This document shows positions 15,606 through 22,024 of a stretch of 40,344 nt of DNA, piece by piece. A model generated the notes under the pieces. The model saw only the letters and a list, made by a program, of their open reading frames with translations. It was not told the DNA's origin and ran no database searches. Source of the DNA: a virus; IMG/VR virus record IMGVR_UViG_3300036781_000285, positions 1 to 40,344 of that record; one strand, given 5' to 3'. A program made the position numbers and the translations under genes. How positions within the stretch are numbered: position 1 is the stretch's first letter; every line of letters starts with the position of its first letter.

Positions 15606-15940
15606 ATAAAAAATTTGAGCGGCATCGTGACCCCGATAAAATTCGTGATCCGGATCGGAAGGGCCTCGAACTTCGTGATTTCAAGCAGGCATTCGTCAAC
15701 GGTCTGATCGGATTGTTTTGCCATAAAAATGCCAATCTTTCGGAGCTGCTCTGACGAGAGGGCGCGAAGATTGCACATGTAAACATTTTCCCGGTTTTGA
15801 TTTCCGAGCGGCCCTAGAATCGCTTCCTCTGAATGAGGCGAGAGCAATGGGACGAGACCGTTCGGGAAAATGTCGCGCAGGAAGTGCCCTTGCTGGAGCA
15901 CTCCGGAAATTGAGTTCACTTGCTGCTGATCGGTAGCCAT
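15602..15940 (-). CDS. Small hypothetical protein
   Basis: A 112-residue protein whose 25-bp overlap with the upstream gene places it in the early unit. It starts MATDQQQVNSISGVLQQGHF and has a mixed helix and strand appearance with a single CLLEITKFEALP segment near residues 84-95. No family recognised. Its stop codon lies back to back with that of the HNH gene, so its 3' end may be a target or edge of the inserted gene. Confidence 0.45.
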   Translation of the reverse strand: MATDQQQVNSISGVLQQGHFLRDIFPNGLVPLLSPHSEEAILGPLGNQNRENVYMCNLRALSSEQLRKIGIFMAKQSDQTVDECLLEITKFEALPIRITNFIGVTMPLKFFI

Positions 15941-16254
15941 TGGCGGGAGTTGGTTGGATGACGTTGAAAAAGATGCCGGCGCGCGCGGGGAACGTAGGTC
16001 CGCGCGGGTTCGGTGATCGGAATCGGCGACAAAAGGCGCCGGAAAAAAACAAGGCGATGCTCGCGCCAGAATTCAAACTCCCGGCCGTCTCGATCGATGA
16101 TTTCCATGATCCTTTCTTCGGGATCGAATCCGGGGCCGAGCGGTTCGCCCGGTTGCATCGCGCCGGCGTAGTCCAGCACGGAGGCGGCGAAACAGCGCGG
16201 CGCGCCCGGGTCGAGGTCGAGAACCATCCGAACGAATTCATCCAATGGCTTCAT
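15916..16254 (-). CDS. Small hypothetical protein
   Basis: A 112-residue protein that starts MKPLDEFVRMVLDLDPGAPR at an ATG overlapping the methyltransferase stop (ATGA), a strong argument for this start over the in-frame ATG at 16287. The C-terminal third is basic (PRARRHLFQRHPTNSRQW) and overlaps the next gene. No domain recognised. Its tight coupling to the cytosine methyltransferase suggests joint expression, without proving a shared task. Confidence 0.55.
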   Translation of the reverse strand: MKPLDEFVRMVLDLDPGAPRCFAASVLDYAGAMQPGEPLGPGFDPEERIMEIIDRDGREFEFWREHRLVFFRRLLSPIPITEPARTYVPRARRHLFQRHPTNSRQWLPISSK

Positions 16255-17365
16255 TTGATTTCGCCGGTTTCGATTTGCCGGATCCAATGGAAGAATTTTT
16301 CGACGACTTGCGGGACAATCGCGTTCCCGAGTCCTTTAAGGCGGTCCACCCTATCGGGTATCCCATCAGCCACTCTACAAAATCCGGATTCAGGGAGCCA
16401 CTCACACCAGTCCGCATTAACGCTCCCGGAATGTTGTCCCGGTTGAGCTGGCTCGCCGGAAGCGTCGCGTTTTTGTGTTCCTGCATTGACGGCGTCGGCC
16501 ATAGTCGGGCCGCCTTGCTCAATGTCGGATTTCCCGTCCCGTAATTCCCCCCTTTCATTCCGTCCGATGCTGTTGGGGTTGGAAATATCGATTGATTGAC
16601 CGCCCTGCCCAATTCGTTCCCCGATGGGCCGTTGCTCTTCCCGTCCTTGCTGAATCCATGCGGTGTCGGCCACATCTTTGCCGCTGTCGCAAGATTCGGG
16701 TGAGATCCCCCCCCCCGTTCGCTGCGCGGCAATTTCTGTCTCGCTCGGAATTTCTCCATATCCTTTTCCGGTTCCATCGCGCATGGTGTCGGAAACAGTT
16801 TGTTGGGAAAGTTCCCCCGCATCACACTCTGCAAGTCCGCGCCGCGTTTCCCGTCCGGCCTCCGGCCCCCTTGTCTCGATGAGGTCGCTGTGGGCCACAA
16901 TCCAGACCCGATCCCTTCGATGTCGGGCATCGACGGCACAAGCCGGAATAATAAACGATTGCGCGGAGTAGCCGACGCTTTCCAAGTCAGAAAGCACACT
17001 GTCGAGCCCCATGCTGACATGCCCAAACACGTTTTCACAAATAATCCAAGATGGCCGGACGATTTTGATAATTGCGAACATTGCCGGCCACAAGTGGCGA
17101 TCGTCATTCGATCCTCCTCGCTTCCCGGCAAAACTGAATGGCTGGCACGGGTAGCCGCCGGTGAGAACGGCGGGTCGAGAAATTCCGGAAAAAGACTCCA
17201 GTCTTCGGATGTCTCCGAGATTGGGGACGTCGGGAAAATGCAGGGCGAGGATTTTGCAGGCGTAGGCTTCAATTTCCGAGAAGCCAATCGTCCGGAATCC
17301 GGCTCGTTTTGCAGCAAGGGCAAATCCTCCGATTCCTGAAAAGAGGTCAAGATGGGTGAGGTCAT
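16238..17365 (-). CDS. Overprinted second frame inside the cytosine methyltransferase gene
   Basis: A 375-codon open frame in the +1 phase, running almost the whole length of the methyltransferase gene and past its stop. It shows motifs not expected of chance: CFLTWKASATPRNRLLF, five copies of a WPTP-like word (LWPTAT, LFPTPC, MWPTPH, IFPTPT, LWPTPS) and NPDFVEWLMGYPIGWTAL near the end. I recall near-identical strings in predicted phage and prophage proteins, usually annotated as methyltransferase-associated. They may be true second proteins or by-products of conserved methyltransferase codons. No coupled or Shine-Dalgarno start was found for it. Confidence 0.3.
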   Translation of the reverse strand: MTSPILTSFQESEDLPLLQNEPDSGRLASRKLKPTPAKSSPCIFPTSPISETSEDWSLFPEFLDPPFSPAATRASHSVLPGSEEDRMTIATCGRQCSQLSKSSGHLGLFVKTCLGMSAWGSTVCFLTWKASATPRNRLLFRLVPSMPDIEGIGSGLWPTATSSRQGGRRPDGKRGADLQSVMRGNFPNKLFPTPCAMEPEKDMEKFRARQKLPRSERGGGSHPNLATAAKMWPTPHGFSKDGKSNGPSGNELGRAVNQSIFPTPTASDGMKGGNYGTGNPTLSKAARLWPTPSMQEHKNATLPASQLNRDNIPGALMRTGVSGSLNPDFVEWLMGYPIGWTALKDSGTRLSRKSSKNSSIGSGKSKPAKSNEAIG

Positions 17366-17372
17366 TTTTCAT
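16251..17372 (-). CDS. DNA (cytosine-5) methyltransferase
   Basis: A 373-residue C5 cytosine methyltransferase with all key motifs: DLFSGIGG (residues 9-16, SAM loop), PCQPFS with catalytic Cys76, ENV (113-115), RHRRDRVW (150-157) and the C-terminal GNAIVPQ (about 349-355). The target recognition region between motifs VIII and IX (about 165-320) is long and made of repeated VADT/SNP-like steps. It would methylate phage DNA, probably to escape host restriction, together with the adenine methyltransferase at 20892. The same DNA also holds a full second open frame (16238-17365). Confidence 0.92.
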   Translation of the reverse strand: MKNDLTHLDLFSGIGGFALAAKRAGFRTIGFSEIEAYACKILALHFPDVPNLGDIRRLESFSGISRPAVLTGGYPCQPFSFAGKRGGSNDDRHLWPAMFAIIKIVRPSWIICENVFGHVSMGLDSVLSDLESVGYSAQSFIIPACAVDARHRRDRVWIVAHSDLIETRGPEAGRETRRGLAECDAGELSQQTVSDTMRDGTGKGYGEIPSETEIAAQRTGGGISPESCDSGKDVADTAWIQQGREEQRPIGERIGQGGQSIDISNPNSIGRNERGELRDGKSDIEQGGPTMADAVNAGTQKRDASGEPAQPGQHSGSVNADWCEWLPESGFCRVADGIPDRVDRLKGLGNAIVPQVVEKFFHWIRQIETGEIK

Positions 17373-17377
17373 TCATA

Positions 17378-17647
17378 TCAGTTTAGAAGGATTTCAACAT
17401 TGCCCCCGATGTCTTCCAAAAAAGATCGGCCGTAGTAATCGATAAAACCGATGCGTTCGCCATTGATATCATGAAGCGGGATTTGCTTCAAAAGTTTCCC
17501 GGTCGAGTTAAAAGATTTGCGGAAAGCCGCGCATTGAATCGGCGTGATTTCCTGAAGTTTCCGGCCCTTTTTAAGGAATAGATCAGGCCACCATTTTTTA
17601 TTTGCCGTCGAAGCGACTGGCGCGGGGACTTCAATTAAAGTATGCAT
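17378..17647 (-). CDS. Small hypothetical protein
   Basis: An 89-residue protein just before the cytosine methyltransferase. Start MHTLIEVPAPVASTANKKWW at an ATG with 1 base between the previous stop and it. It is basic and carries a central LKKGRKLQEITPIQCAAFRK and a C-terminal IGFIDYYGRSFLEDIGG segment. No known domain. Confidence 0.5.
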   Translation of the reverse strand: MHTLIEVPAPVASTANKKWWPDLFLKKGRKLQEITPIQCAAFRKSFNSTGKLLKQIPLHDINGERIGFIDYYGRSFLEDIGGNVEILLN

Positions 17648-17648
17648 T

Positions 17649-17888
17649 TTAATTCACCTCCAGCAACGACAGGACAGATTTCGAAAGTCCCAAAGCTTTG
17701 ATTTGATTCCAAAGCGTGTAGTAGATCGCGAAGAATTCATCCAAAGTTTTTTTGCCGGTTAAATAGTTGCGACTATTAATACGGATAGCGGCCGCAAATT
17801 CGGCGGGTGTTGGATTCTCGCGGCAAGCGTCCCGATGGGCGATGCGCAGCGCGCGGGTTTGATCAGAGAGAAGGGAAAGGGTGTTCAT
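17649..17888 (-). CDS. Small helical hypothetical protein
   Basis: A 79-residue mostly helical protein starting MNTLSLLSDQTRALRIAHRD; the in-frame ATG at 17900 would add four residues and overlap the previous gene. The start chosen follows the upstream stop by one base (TAA A ATG). It contains a NYLTGKKTLDEFFAIYYTLW segment. No family or motif recognised. Confidence 0.5.
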   Translation of the reverse strand: MNTLSLLSDQTRALRIAHRDACRENPTPAEFAAAIRINSRNYLTGKKTLDEFFAIYYTLWNQIKALGLSKSVLSLLEVN

Positions 17889-17889
17889 T

Positions 17890-18288
17890 TTAAGAAGCAT
17901 TTTGGATTTGATCGCTGATCAGCTCGGAGGGGAAAAAAAGGAATGAATCGTGCGGCGCTTCTTCAATGTCCTGTTCGCAACGCATTAGCGGTTTCCAAAT
18001 TACGACGTGCCCGGACGAGATATTTCCCTTCGGGCCGAAAGTGTTCCGGATGATCCACGCCTTTTTTGCGCTGAGTTCTTCGGAGCAATGCTTGGCGACG
18101 CCGCAAGCGAACATGACGTTCATGAACGGCGATGAGATCGACGGCGGTTCGAACTGCATGAATTTGCCGTCCTTTGATAGGTAGCAAACGGAATAGCCGC
18201 GTTTTCCGTGAAGGTGGGGGTAAGTCGGCGCGCTCATGAAGCAATCCCCCGGTTGAAGCTGCAAAAACTCCGGCGGCTTGATTTCCAT
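17890..18288 (-). CDS. Hypothetical protein
   Basis: A 132-residue protein starting MEIKPPEFLQLQPGDCFMS. It has a strand-rich pattern (YSVCYLSKDGKFMQFEPP) with several cysteines and no membrane segment. It overlaps the previous gene by about 55 bases, in the usual compact style of the early unit. The Q-x-G-D-C-F opening recalls phage proteins with a permuted papain-like (NlpC/P60) fold, but I cannot place a full catalytic set, so the function is left open. Confidence 0.5.
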   Translation of the reverse strand: MEIKPPEFLQLQPGDCFMSAPTYPHLHGKRGYSVCYLSKDGKFMQFEPPSISSPFMNVMFACGVAKHCSEELSAKKAWIIRNTFGPKGNISSGHVVIWKPLMRCEQDIEEAPHDSFLFFPSELISDQIQNAS

Positions 18289-18548
18289 GCTTGGCGGCGT
18301 TGCTCAAGGCGGACTTCCTCGCGCTGAAAATCAAGGGCCGCGCGATCTTCCTCGGTCAGCATCTCGGGCAGCGCATAGCCGAGATTGATCAAGGTTTTTG
18401 CGGAAACGGTCGCCCCTGTCCGGAATTGCTGGACTGATTGGGTCAGATTGAAAAGCGGGACATCCGCTTGAATACCTTCCCCGGATTGAATGCCGATAAA
18501 AACGGCGGGCGCCAAAGGGCGGACAACTGGCAGGACGTTGGATTTCAT
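18234..18548 (-). CDS. Hypothetical protein, SSP-like
   Basis: A 104-residue protein beginning MKSNVLPVVRPLAPAVFIGI and containing TEEDRAALDFQREEVRLEQR near the C-terminus. The start codon is ATG at 18548, with the leader motif 7 bases upstream; the in-frame TTG at 18560 inside the motif is unlikely. It may be a small metal- or nucleic-acid-associated protein, but I recognise no domain. The C-terminal end overlaps the next gene by 55 bases. Confidence 0.55.
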   Translation of the reverse strand: MKSNVLPVVRPLAPAVFIGIQSGEGIQADVPLFNLTQSVQQFRTGATVSAKTLINLGYALPEMLTEEDRAALDFQREEVRLEQRRQAWKSSRRSFCSFNRGIAS

Positions 18549-18555
18549 TTTCACT

Positions 18556-18567
18556 TTCAAGTTCTCT
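18556..18567 (-). promoter_or_regulatory. Leader motif copy 5 (AGAGAACTTGAA)
   Basis: Exact copy. It ends 7 bases before the ATG at 18548. A GCGAGG-AATTC-CCTCGC hairpin lies immediately upstream of it on the minus strand. Confidence 0.8.
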
Positions 18568-18602
18568 CGCGAGGGGAATTCCTCGCTTGGGTCTATGCGA
18601 TA

Positions 18603-19031
18603 TTATCGGCCGGGTTCATGCAAGCCTTTAGCTTTAGATGGGGGTAAAGGCCGCGTAAAATAAGGCTCCGGAGTCCTCATACATGTAAAACAGGGGCCTT
18701 CGTGTCCCTTGAAAAGCGTGCATAGGTCCGTGGACGCCGCCCGAGCGACGCTTTCGGCCGCTTTGGCGCGTGGCATGAGATTTCCGCATATCTGAACCCC
18801 GCGCGGCCAGATTCTGAGGCAATTGAGGCATCCAGGCGGGCAAGGCGCCTTCGTTCCTGTTCTCGTTTGATGGCCGTCTTGAGGCTCGAGCTCGCCACGG
18901 AAAACAGGGACGCCGCGGCTTTCAGTGAGCCGTAAGGGCGCGGATCCATCGCCAGGAAGTAATCCGCCGCTTTCGAGATTGCCGGCGAGCTTGGCGAGTA
19001 TCTTCCCCGGGTTTTGGTGCTCATTTTCCAT
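18603..19031 (-). CDS. Overlapping Cys-rich open frame
   Basis: A 142-codon frame that overlaps the helix-turn-helix gene nearly completely and outlasts it at the 3' end. Its C-terminal half has six or more cysteines in pairs (PCPPGCLNC, then VQICG, and LCTLFKGHEGPCFTC), looking like a zinc-binding protein. The first half has no visible start other than ATG 19031, seven bases upstream of the helix-turn-helix start. Either it is a genuine overlapping gene, or the two frames belong together through a frameshift or sequencing indel. Confidence 0.3.
   Translation of the reverse strand: MENEHQNPGKILAKLAGNLESGGLLPGDGSAPLRLTESRGVPVFRGELEPQDGHQTRTGTKAPCPPGCLNCLRIWPRGVQICGNLMPRAKAAESVARAASTDLCTLFKGHEGPCFTCMRTPEPYFTRPLPPSKAKGLHEPGR
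18677..19024 (-). CDS. Helix-turn-helix DNA-binding protein
   Basis: A 115-residue protein from the ATG at 19024, which overlaps the stop of the ASCH gene (ATGA). Residues about 15-55 hold AISKAADYFLAMDP followed by LKAAASLFSVASSSLKTAI, which fits a homeodomain-like helix-turn-helix. The remainder is basic. It may bind phage or host promoters. The 3' part coincides with an alternative cysteine-rich frame (18603-19031), so the true C-terminus is uncertain. It is the nearest thing to a regulator in the early unit. Confidence 0.55.
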   Translation of the reverse strand: MSTKTRGRYSPSSPAISKAADYFLAMDPRPYGSLKAAASLFSVASSSLKTAIKREQERRRLARLDASIASESGRAGFRYAEISCHAPKRPKASLGRRPRTYARFSRDTKAPVLHV

Positions 19032-19503
19032 CGTCGGGGTTCCAATTAAACCAGCCTTGCCGACCCATGCAGGGAACCGGGTCCTTGAACCTTTCGACTT
19101 TCATCGCCTTCCAAGCAAAGCGGCCGGGAGACCAATCCCCGAAAATCCGATCATAATAATCGCAATCCCCAAGGCGGAGAACCTCCTCGGTTTTTTCGCA
19201 ATGCATGAAAATCACCGTTCCGATAATGCACCCGAAAGGAAGATCGGCAAAATGGTTAAAGTCTTCGTCAGCGAAAGAGTCGGCAATCGTTTCGATTCCT
19301 TTTCGAACGTTATTAAAAAACCAGCTTCTTTGGTCAATGGTTTCTCGTTTCGCGGCATGGATCGCCACGCGGTTTCCCAGGTGTTTTGGCGGGAGCGGCC
19401 GTTTTCGGGTCTCGTTCGTTTTGATCATGCGTCCCGTGATCCCGCCAAGCCTCGGGACGAAAAGCGCGCTCGCGTGCGGTTGATGAAGTGAAATTGCCAT
19501 CAT
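19021..19503 (-). CDS. ASCH-domain protein
   Basis: A 160-residue protein. The start is ATG at 19503 (or the next codon at 19500); an in-frame TTG at 19509 lies inside the leader motif. It opens with the ASCH signature: AISLHQPHASAL, then KTNETRKRPLPP and RVAIHAAKR, and later FGCIIGTVIF. ASCH domains share a PUA-like fold and are thought to bind RNA. In phages they occur next to small nucleic-acid genes, and this gene sits beside a KH-like gene and two DNA-binding genes. Function is inferred from fold. Confidence 0.75.
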   Translation of the reverse strand: MMAISLHQPHASALFVPRLGGITGRMIKTNETRKRPLPPKHLGNRVAIHAAKRETIDQRSWFFNNVRKGIETIADSFADEDFNHFADLPFGCIIGTVIFMHCEKTEEVLRLGDCDYYDRIFGDWSPGRFAWKAMKVERFKDPVPCMGRQGWFNWNPDDGK

Positions 19504-19504
19504 G

Positions 19505-19516
19505 TTCAAGTTCTCT
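19505..19516 (-). promoter_or_regulatory. Leader motif copy 4 (AGAGAACTTGAA)
   Basis: Exact copy. It ends 1 base before the ATG at 19503. Confidence 0.8.
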
Positions 19517-19527
19517 CGTTTTGGGGG

Positions 19528-20094
19528 TTATCTGACTTCGATTTTGAATTGCACGCCCTCGCGCCGGCCGTAGGCCGTGAAGATCGTTCGGATCGCGTCC
19601 AGGAAGGCGATGCCTGCCGGATTGTTGTCCGCTCTCTCGGTTAGAAATTCATGGTCCGGCCGGGTCGTCGCCTCGAGGTTGAACACAAAGCGCAAAGGGA
19701 CGGAATGGGTCGCGGCAATATCGACGCGGAACGGATCGGTCAAATATTCGCCGAGCAGCTCGGTCAAAAGCGCTTTCGCGGCCGCCGGATCGTATTTGCG
19801 GGCGAGCTCGGTCTTGACGAAGCCGCGGCGCGGGCCCGGGTGTGGTTCATCAAGGCGGAGATTATAAGTTTGTCCGCATGCGTGGCCGAGCAGGGAAACC
19901 AAATAGAAAAGCGGGCGGATCGTGTCGCCGCCCTGGCCGTTAATCATCGGATAATCGTCGCCGGCCGGCGTGACGTGCCAATAAGTGATCCCCCGGAATC
20001 CCCTGGATTCAATGGTCAGTTTTTCAGGGCTATTGATCAGGCTATTGATCAGCGCTCGGATCAAATCGCGGTGTTTTTCGTGCTTCTCGTTCAT
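19528..20094 (-). CDS. KH-like RNA-binding protein candidate
   Basis: A 188-residue protein from the ATG at 20094. Residues about 25-75 contain SRGFRGITYWHVTPAGDD and MINGQGGDTIRPLFYLVSLL, where the GQGGDTI step takes the place of the GxxG loop of KH domains as found in YlqC-type proteins. The C-terminal half (HSVPLRFVFNLEATTRPDH) is of another, unrecognised type. It would bind single-stranded nucleic acid. It lies next to the ASCH gene, so two RNA-binding-type genes are adjacent. The longer frame start is unlikely. Confidence 0.5.
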   Translation of the reverse strand: MNEKHEKHRDLIRALINSLINSPEKLTIESRGFRGITYWHVTPAGDDYPMINGQGGDTIRPLFYLVSLLGHACGQTYNLRLDEPHPGPRRGFVKTELARKYDPAAAKALLTELLGEYLTDPFRVDIAATHSVPLRFVFNLEATTRPDHEFLTERADNNPAGIAFLDAIRTIFTAYGRREGVQFKIEVR

Positions 20095-20195
20095 AATCTG
20101 AATTTTTGTTGAAAGGGGAAAGACGGCGATCGGGCCTGTTTGTGGGTTTTCCGATCGCCGCCAGTTTGCCACAGCGGGACTTCAAGTCGGGAAAC

Positions 20196-20855
20196 TTAAT
20201 CGCTGGCGCCTTTTCGGGAGGCAACCTTTTTGCCTTCATCTTCGAATTTGAGGAACTCGGTTTTGTCACCCTTTTTGCCTTTCTCGCCGGCGCCGTCGTC
20301 TTCCTCGCCGTCCTCGTCTTCCGTGAGATTCAGCATTTGCTGAGAACGTTCGCCGCTCGCGTATTTCTCGGCCTCCTTGATCATCTTGATGATCGTTTCA
20401 GCCTGATTGGGAGAACATTCACGGCGGCCGTCCGCCGCGGTCTTCCCGTCATCGATGCGGAATGATGGCGTCTTCATCGGGTGGAATTCTTCCGTGATGT
20501 CGAATTTCTTGTTGAAATCGATCACCACGGAACGAAGGCCGGTTTTCGTGTATGAAACCGACAGGCCCCGGATGTTGATCCCCTTTTTCCATTCCTGCCC
20601 GGCTTCAAAAACGTTCGCGACCACGGACGCCAGGGCCTGCAGCGCCTTGTCGAAAGTCGGAAGCGGCGCATCGTAAGCCGTGACGATGTGCTCTTCGGAT
20701 GAGGTGTGCTTTATCTTCTTCGGTTCATCGCCGGCTTTCGATGGCTTGTCTGGATCATTAAAAGCGTCGACCTCGGTCGTCCGCGAGACTTCGTGCGAGA
20801 ACTTTATAAAAGCGTCGTCACGTATGATTTTTAGGAGCTTAGGCATTTTCTTCAT
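20196..20855 (-). CDS. Acidic hypothetical protein
   Basis: A 219-residue protein. Start MKKMPKLLKIIRDD. The second ATG three codons later is also possible. The middle (QEWKKGINIRGLSVSYTKTG) is strand-rich, and residues about 170-205 are strongly acidic (NLTEDEDGEEDDGAGEK), followed by a basic end. The acidic tail recalls single-strand-binding proteins, but the body does not show an OB-fold pattern I can confirm. A short hairpin (GCCGG-ATTC-CCGGC) stands upstream of the start. No family assigned. Confidence 0.5.
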   Translation of the reverse strand: MKKMPKLLKIIRDDAFIKFSHEVSRTTEVDAFNDPDKPSKAGDEPKKIKHTSSEEHIVTAYDAPLPTFDKALQALASVVANVFEAGQEWKKGINIRGLSVSYTKTGLRSVVIDFNKKFDITEEFHPMKTPSFRIDDGKTAADGRRECSPNQAETIIKMIKEAEKYASGERSQQMLNLTEDEDGEEDDGAGEKGKKGDKTEFLKFEDEGKKVASRKGASD

Positions 20856-20891
20856 TTGGTTTTGGTTTCTTTTTTCGGCCGGGAATCCGGC

Positions 20892-22007
20892 TTAAAATTG
20901 GAGTTCGTCCCGGCGCGGGTTCAGGCAATGCGGGGAAAACCAGATCCGCTCGAGCTCGGCGTTTTTGTTCGCTTTGACCCGGTTCGCGCAGCCGCCGGCG
21001 GCCTTCCATGCCACACATTCCCATGTGTCGGGCATTTTGTGCTCTCCCTCGTATCCGCAAAGCACGATCCGCAAGCGATGGTCGTCGCCGTGATCGATCG
21101 CCCATTGCCGGACTTCGTTCGAAAGTTCGGCCGTCCCGTCGCTCGAATAAAGGCCGCGATCGCGAAGTTTGAGGCAATACGGCGGATCAAGAACTACGGC
21201 GGTTTTAAAACCCGGCGGAACGTTCGAAGTCAGGCCGAGCGGAGTGTTGCCGAGCACTCGCTTCCAGTCGCCGCATGCGACCCGAACGCGACGAAAGCGC
21301 GCGGCGAGATCATCAAACCATTTCAAAAGGTTTTCGTCATTGTTCGCGCCCTTGTCGCACATCGCATTCAAATCCGGCATCTGATCCGAGACGCGCAAAG
21401 GCGGGTGGAAAGTCTGGTTGACGCCCTTCGGATGAAGTTGCGGAACTTTTTGGTGAATCCCGTTTTTGCTTTGAACGCCGATGGATTTGCCGGCGGTCAT
21501 TTGCGGCCGTCTTTTTTCGACTGCATTAACTCCGGATGATCTTCCGGATTCAATCTTGGGAATCTGCTTTTTTGGCCCATTCGGCCGCAAGGCGCACCAT
21601 CCTCCGCCGATCCAACAGGACAAACCCCAAACCCACCAGCCGGCAAGCTTCGCGTCGTAAAACGACGGATCCGTTCGGACGCGCTCCCTGAATTCTTCGG
21701 AATTGACGAGGTGCAAATGTCGGGCGTGAAGATCGGCTTCATTGACCGGCCAATCCGCGAACCGCGCGACCTTATCGGGCGCATCCTGAACCGCGCGCCA
21801 AAAGTTCGAAAGGTAGCAGTCCAAATCGTTCACCGTTTCCGACCCCGGGAGCGTCGGCCGGCCGAGCAAGATCGCCCCGGATCCGAAAAACGGTTCAACG
21901 TAATTGTCCACATCACCCAGGCGTTCCCAAATCAACGCGGCGGCGCGGGCTTTTCCGCCAAACCACGGGAACGGGGCTTTCAGATCAGGATTTTTTACGG
22001 GGTTCAT
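20892..22007 (-). CDS. DNA adenine methyltransferase (D12 class)
   Basis: A 371-residue N6-adenine methyltransferase of the Dam/D12 class. PFPWFGGK (residues 12-19) is the SAM-binding opening of the class, VEPFFGSGA (37-45) follows, and the catalytic DPPY is at 274-277. It should methylate adenines in phage DNA. The central insertion (about 145-235) is unusually long. The gene lies immediately downstream of the structured-RNA candidate 22139-22620. Together with the cytosine methyltransferase it suggests protection against several restriction systems. Confidence 0.9.
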   Translation of the reverse strand: MNPVKNPDLKAPFPWFGGKARAAALIWERLGDVDNYVEPFFGSGAILLGRPTLPGSETVNDLDCYLSNFWRAVQDAPDKVARFADWPVNEADLHARHLHLVNSEEFRERVRTDPSFYDAKLAGWWVWGLSCWIGGGWCALRPNGPKKQIPKIESGRSSGVNAVEKRRPQMTAGKSIGVQSKNGIHQKVPQLHPKGVNQTFHPPLRVSDQMPDLNAMCDKGANNDENLLKWFDDLAARFRRVRVACGDWKRVLGNTPLGLTSNVPPGFKTAVVLDPPYCLKLRDRGLYSSDGTAELSNEVRQWAIDHGDDHRLRIVLCGYEGEHKMPDTWECVAWKAAGGCANRVKANKNAELERIWFSPHCLNPRRDELQF

Positions 22008-22024
22008 GCGAAAATAATTTGTGG

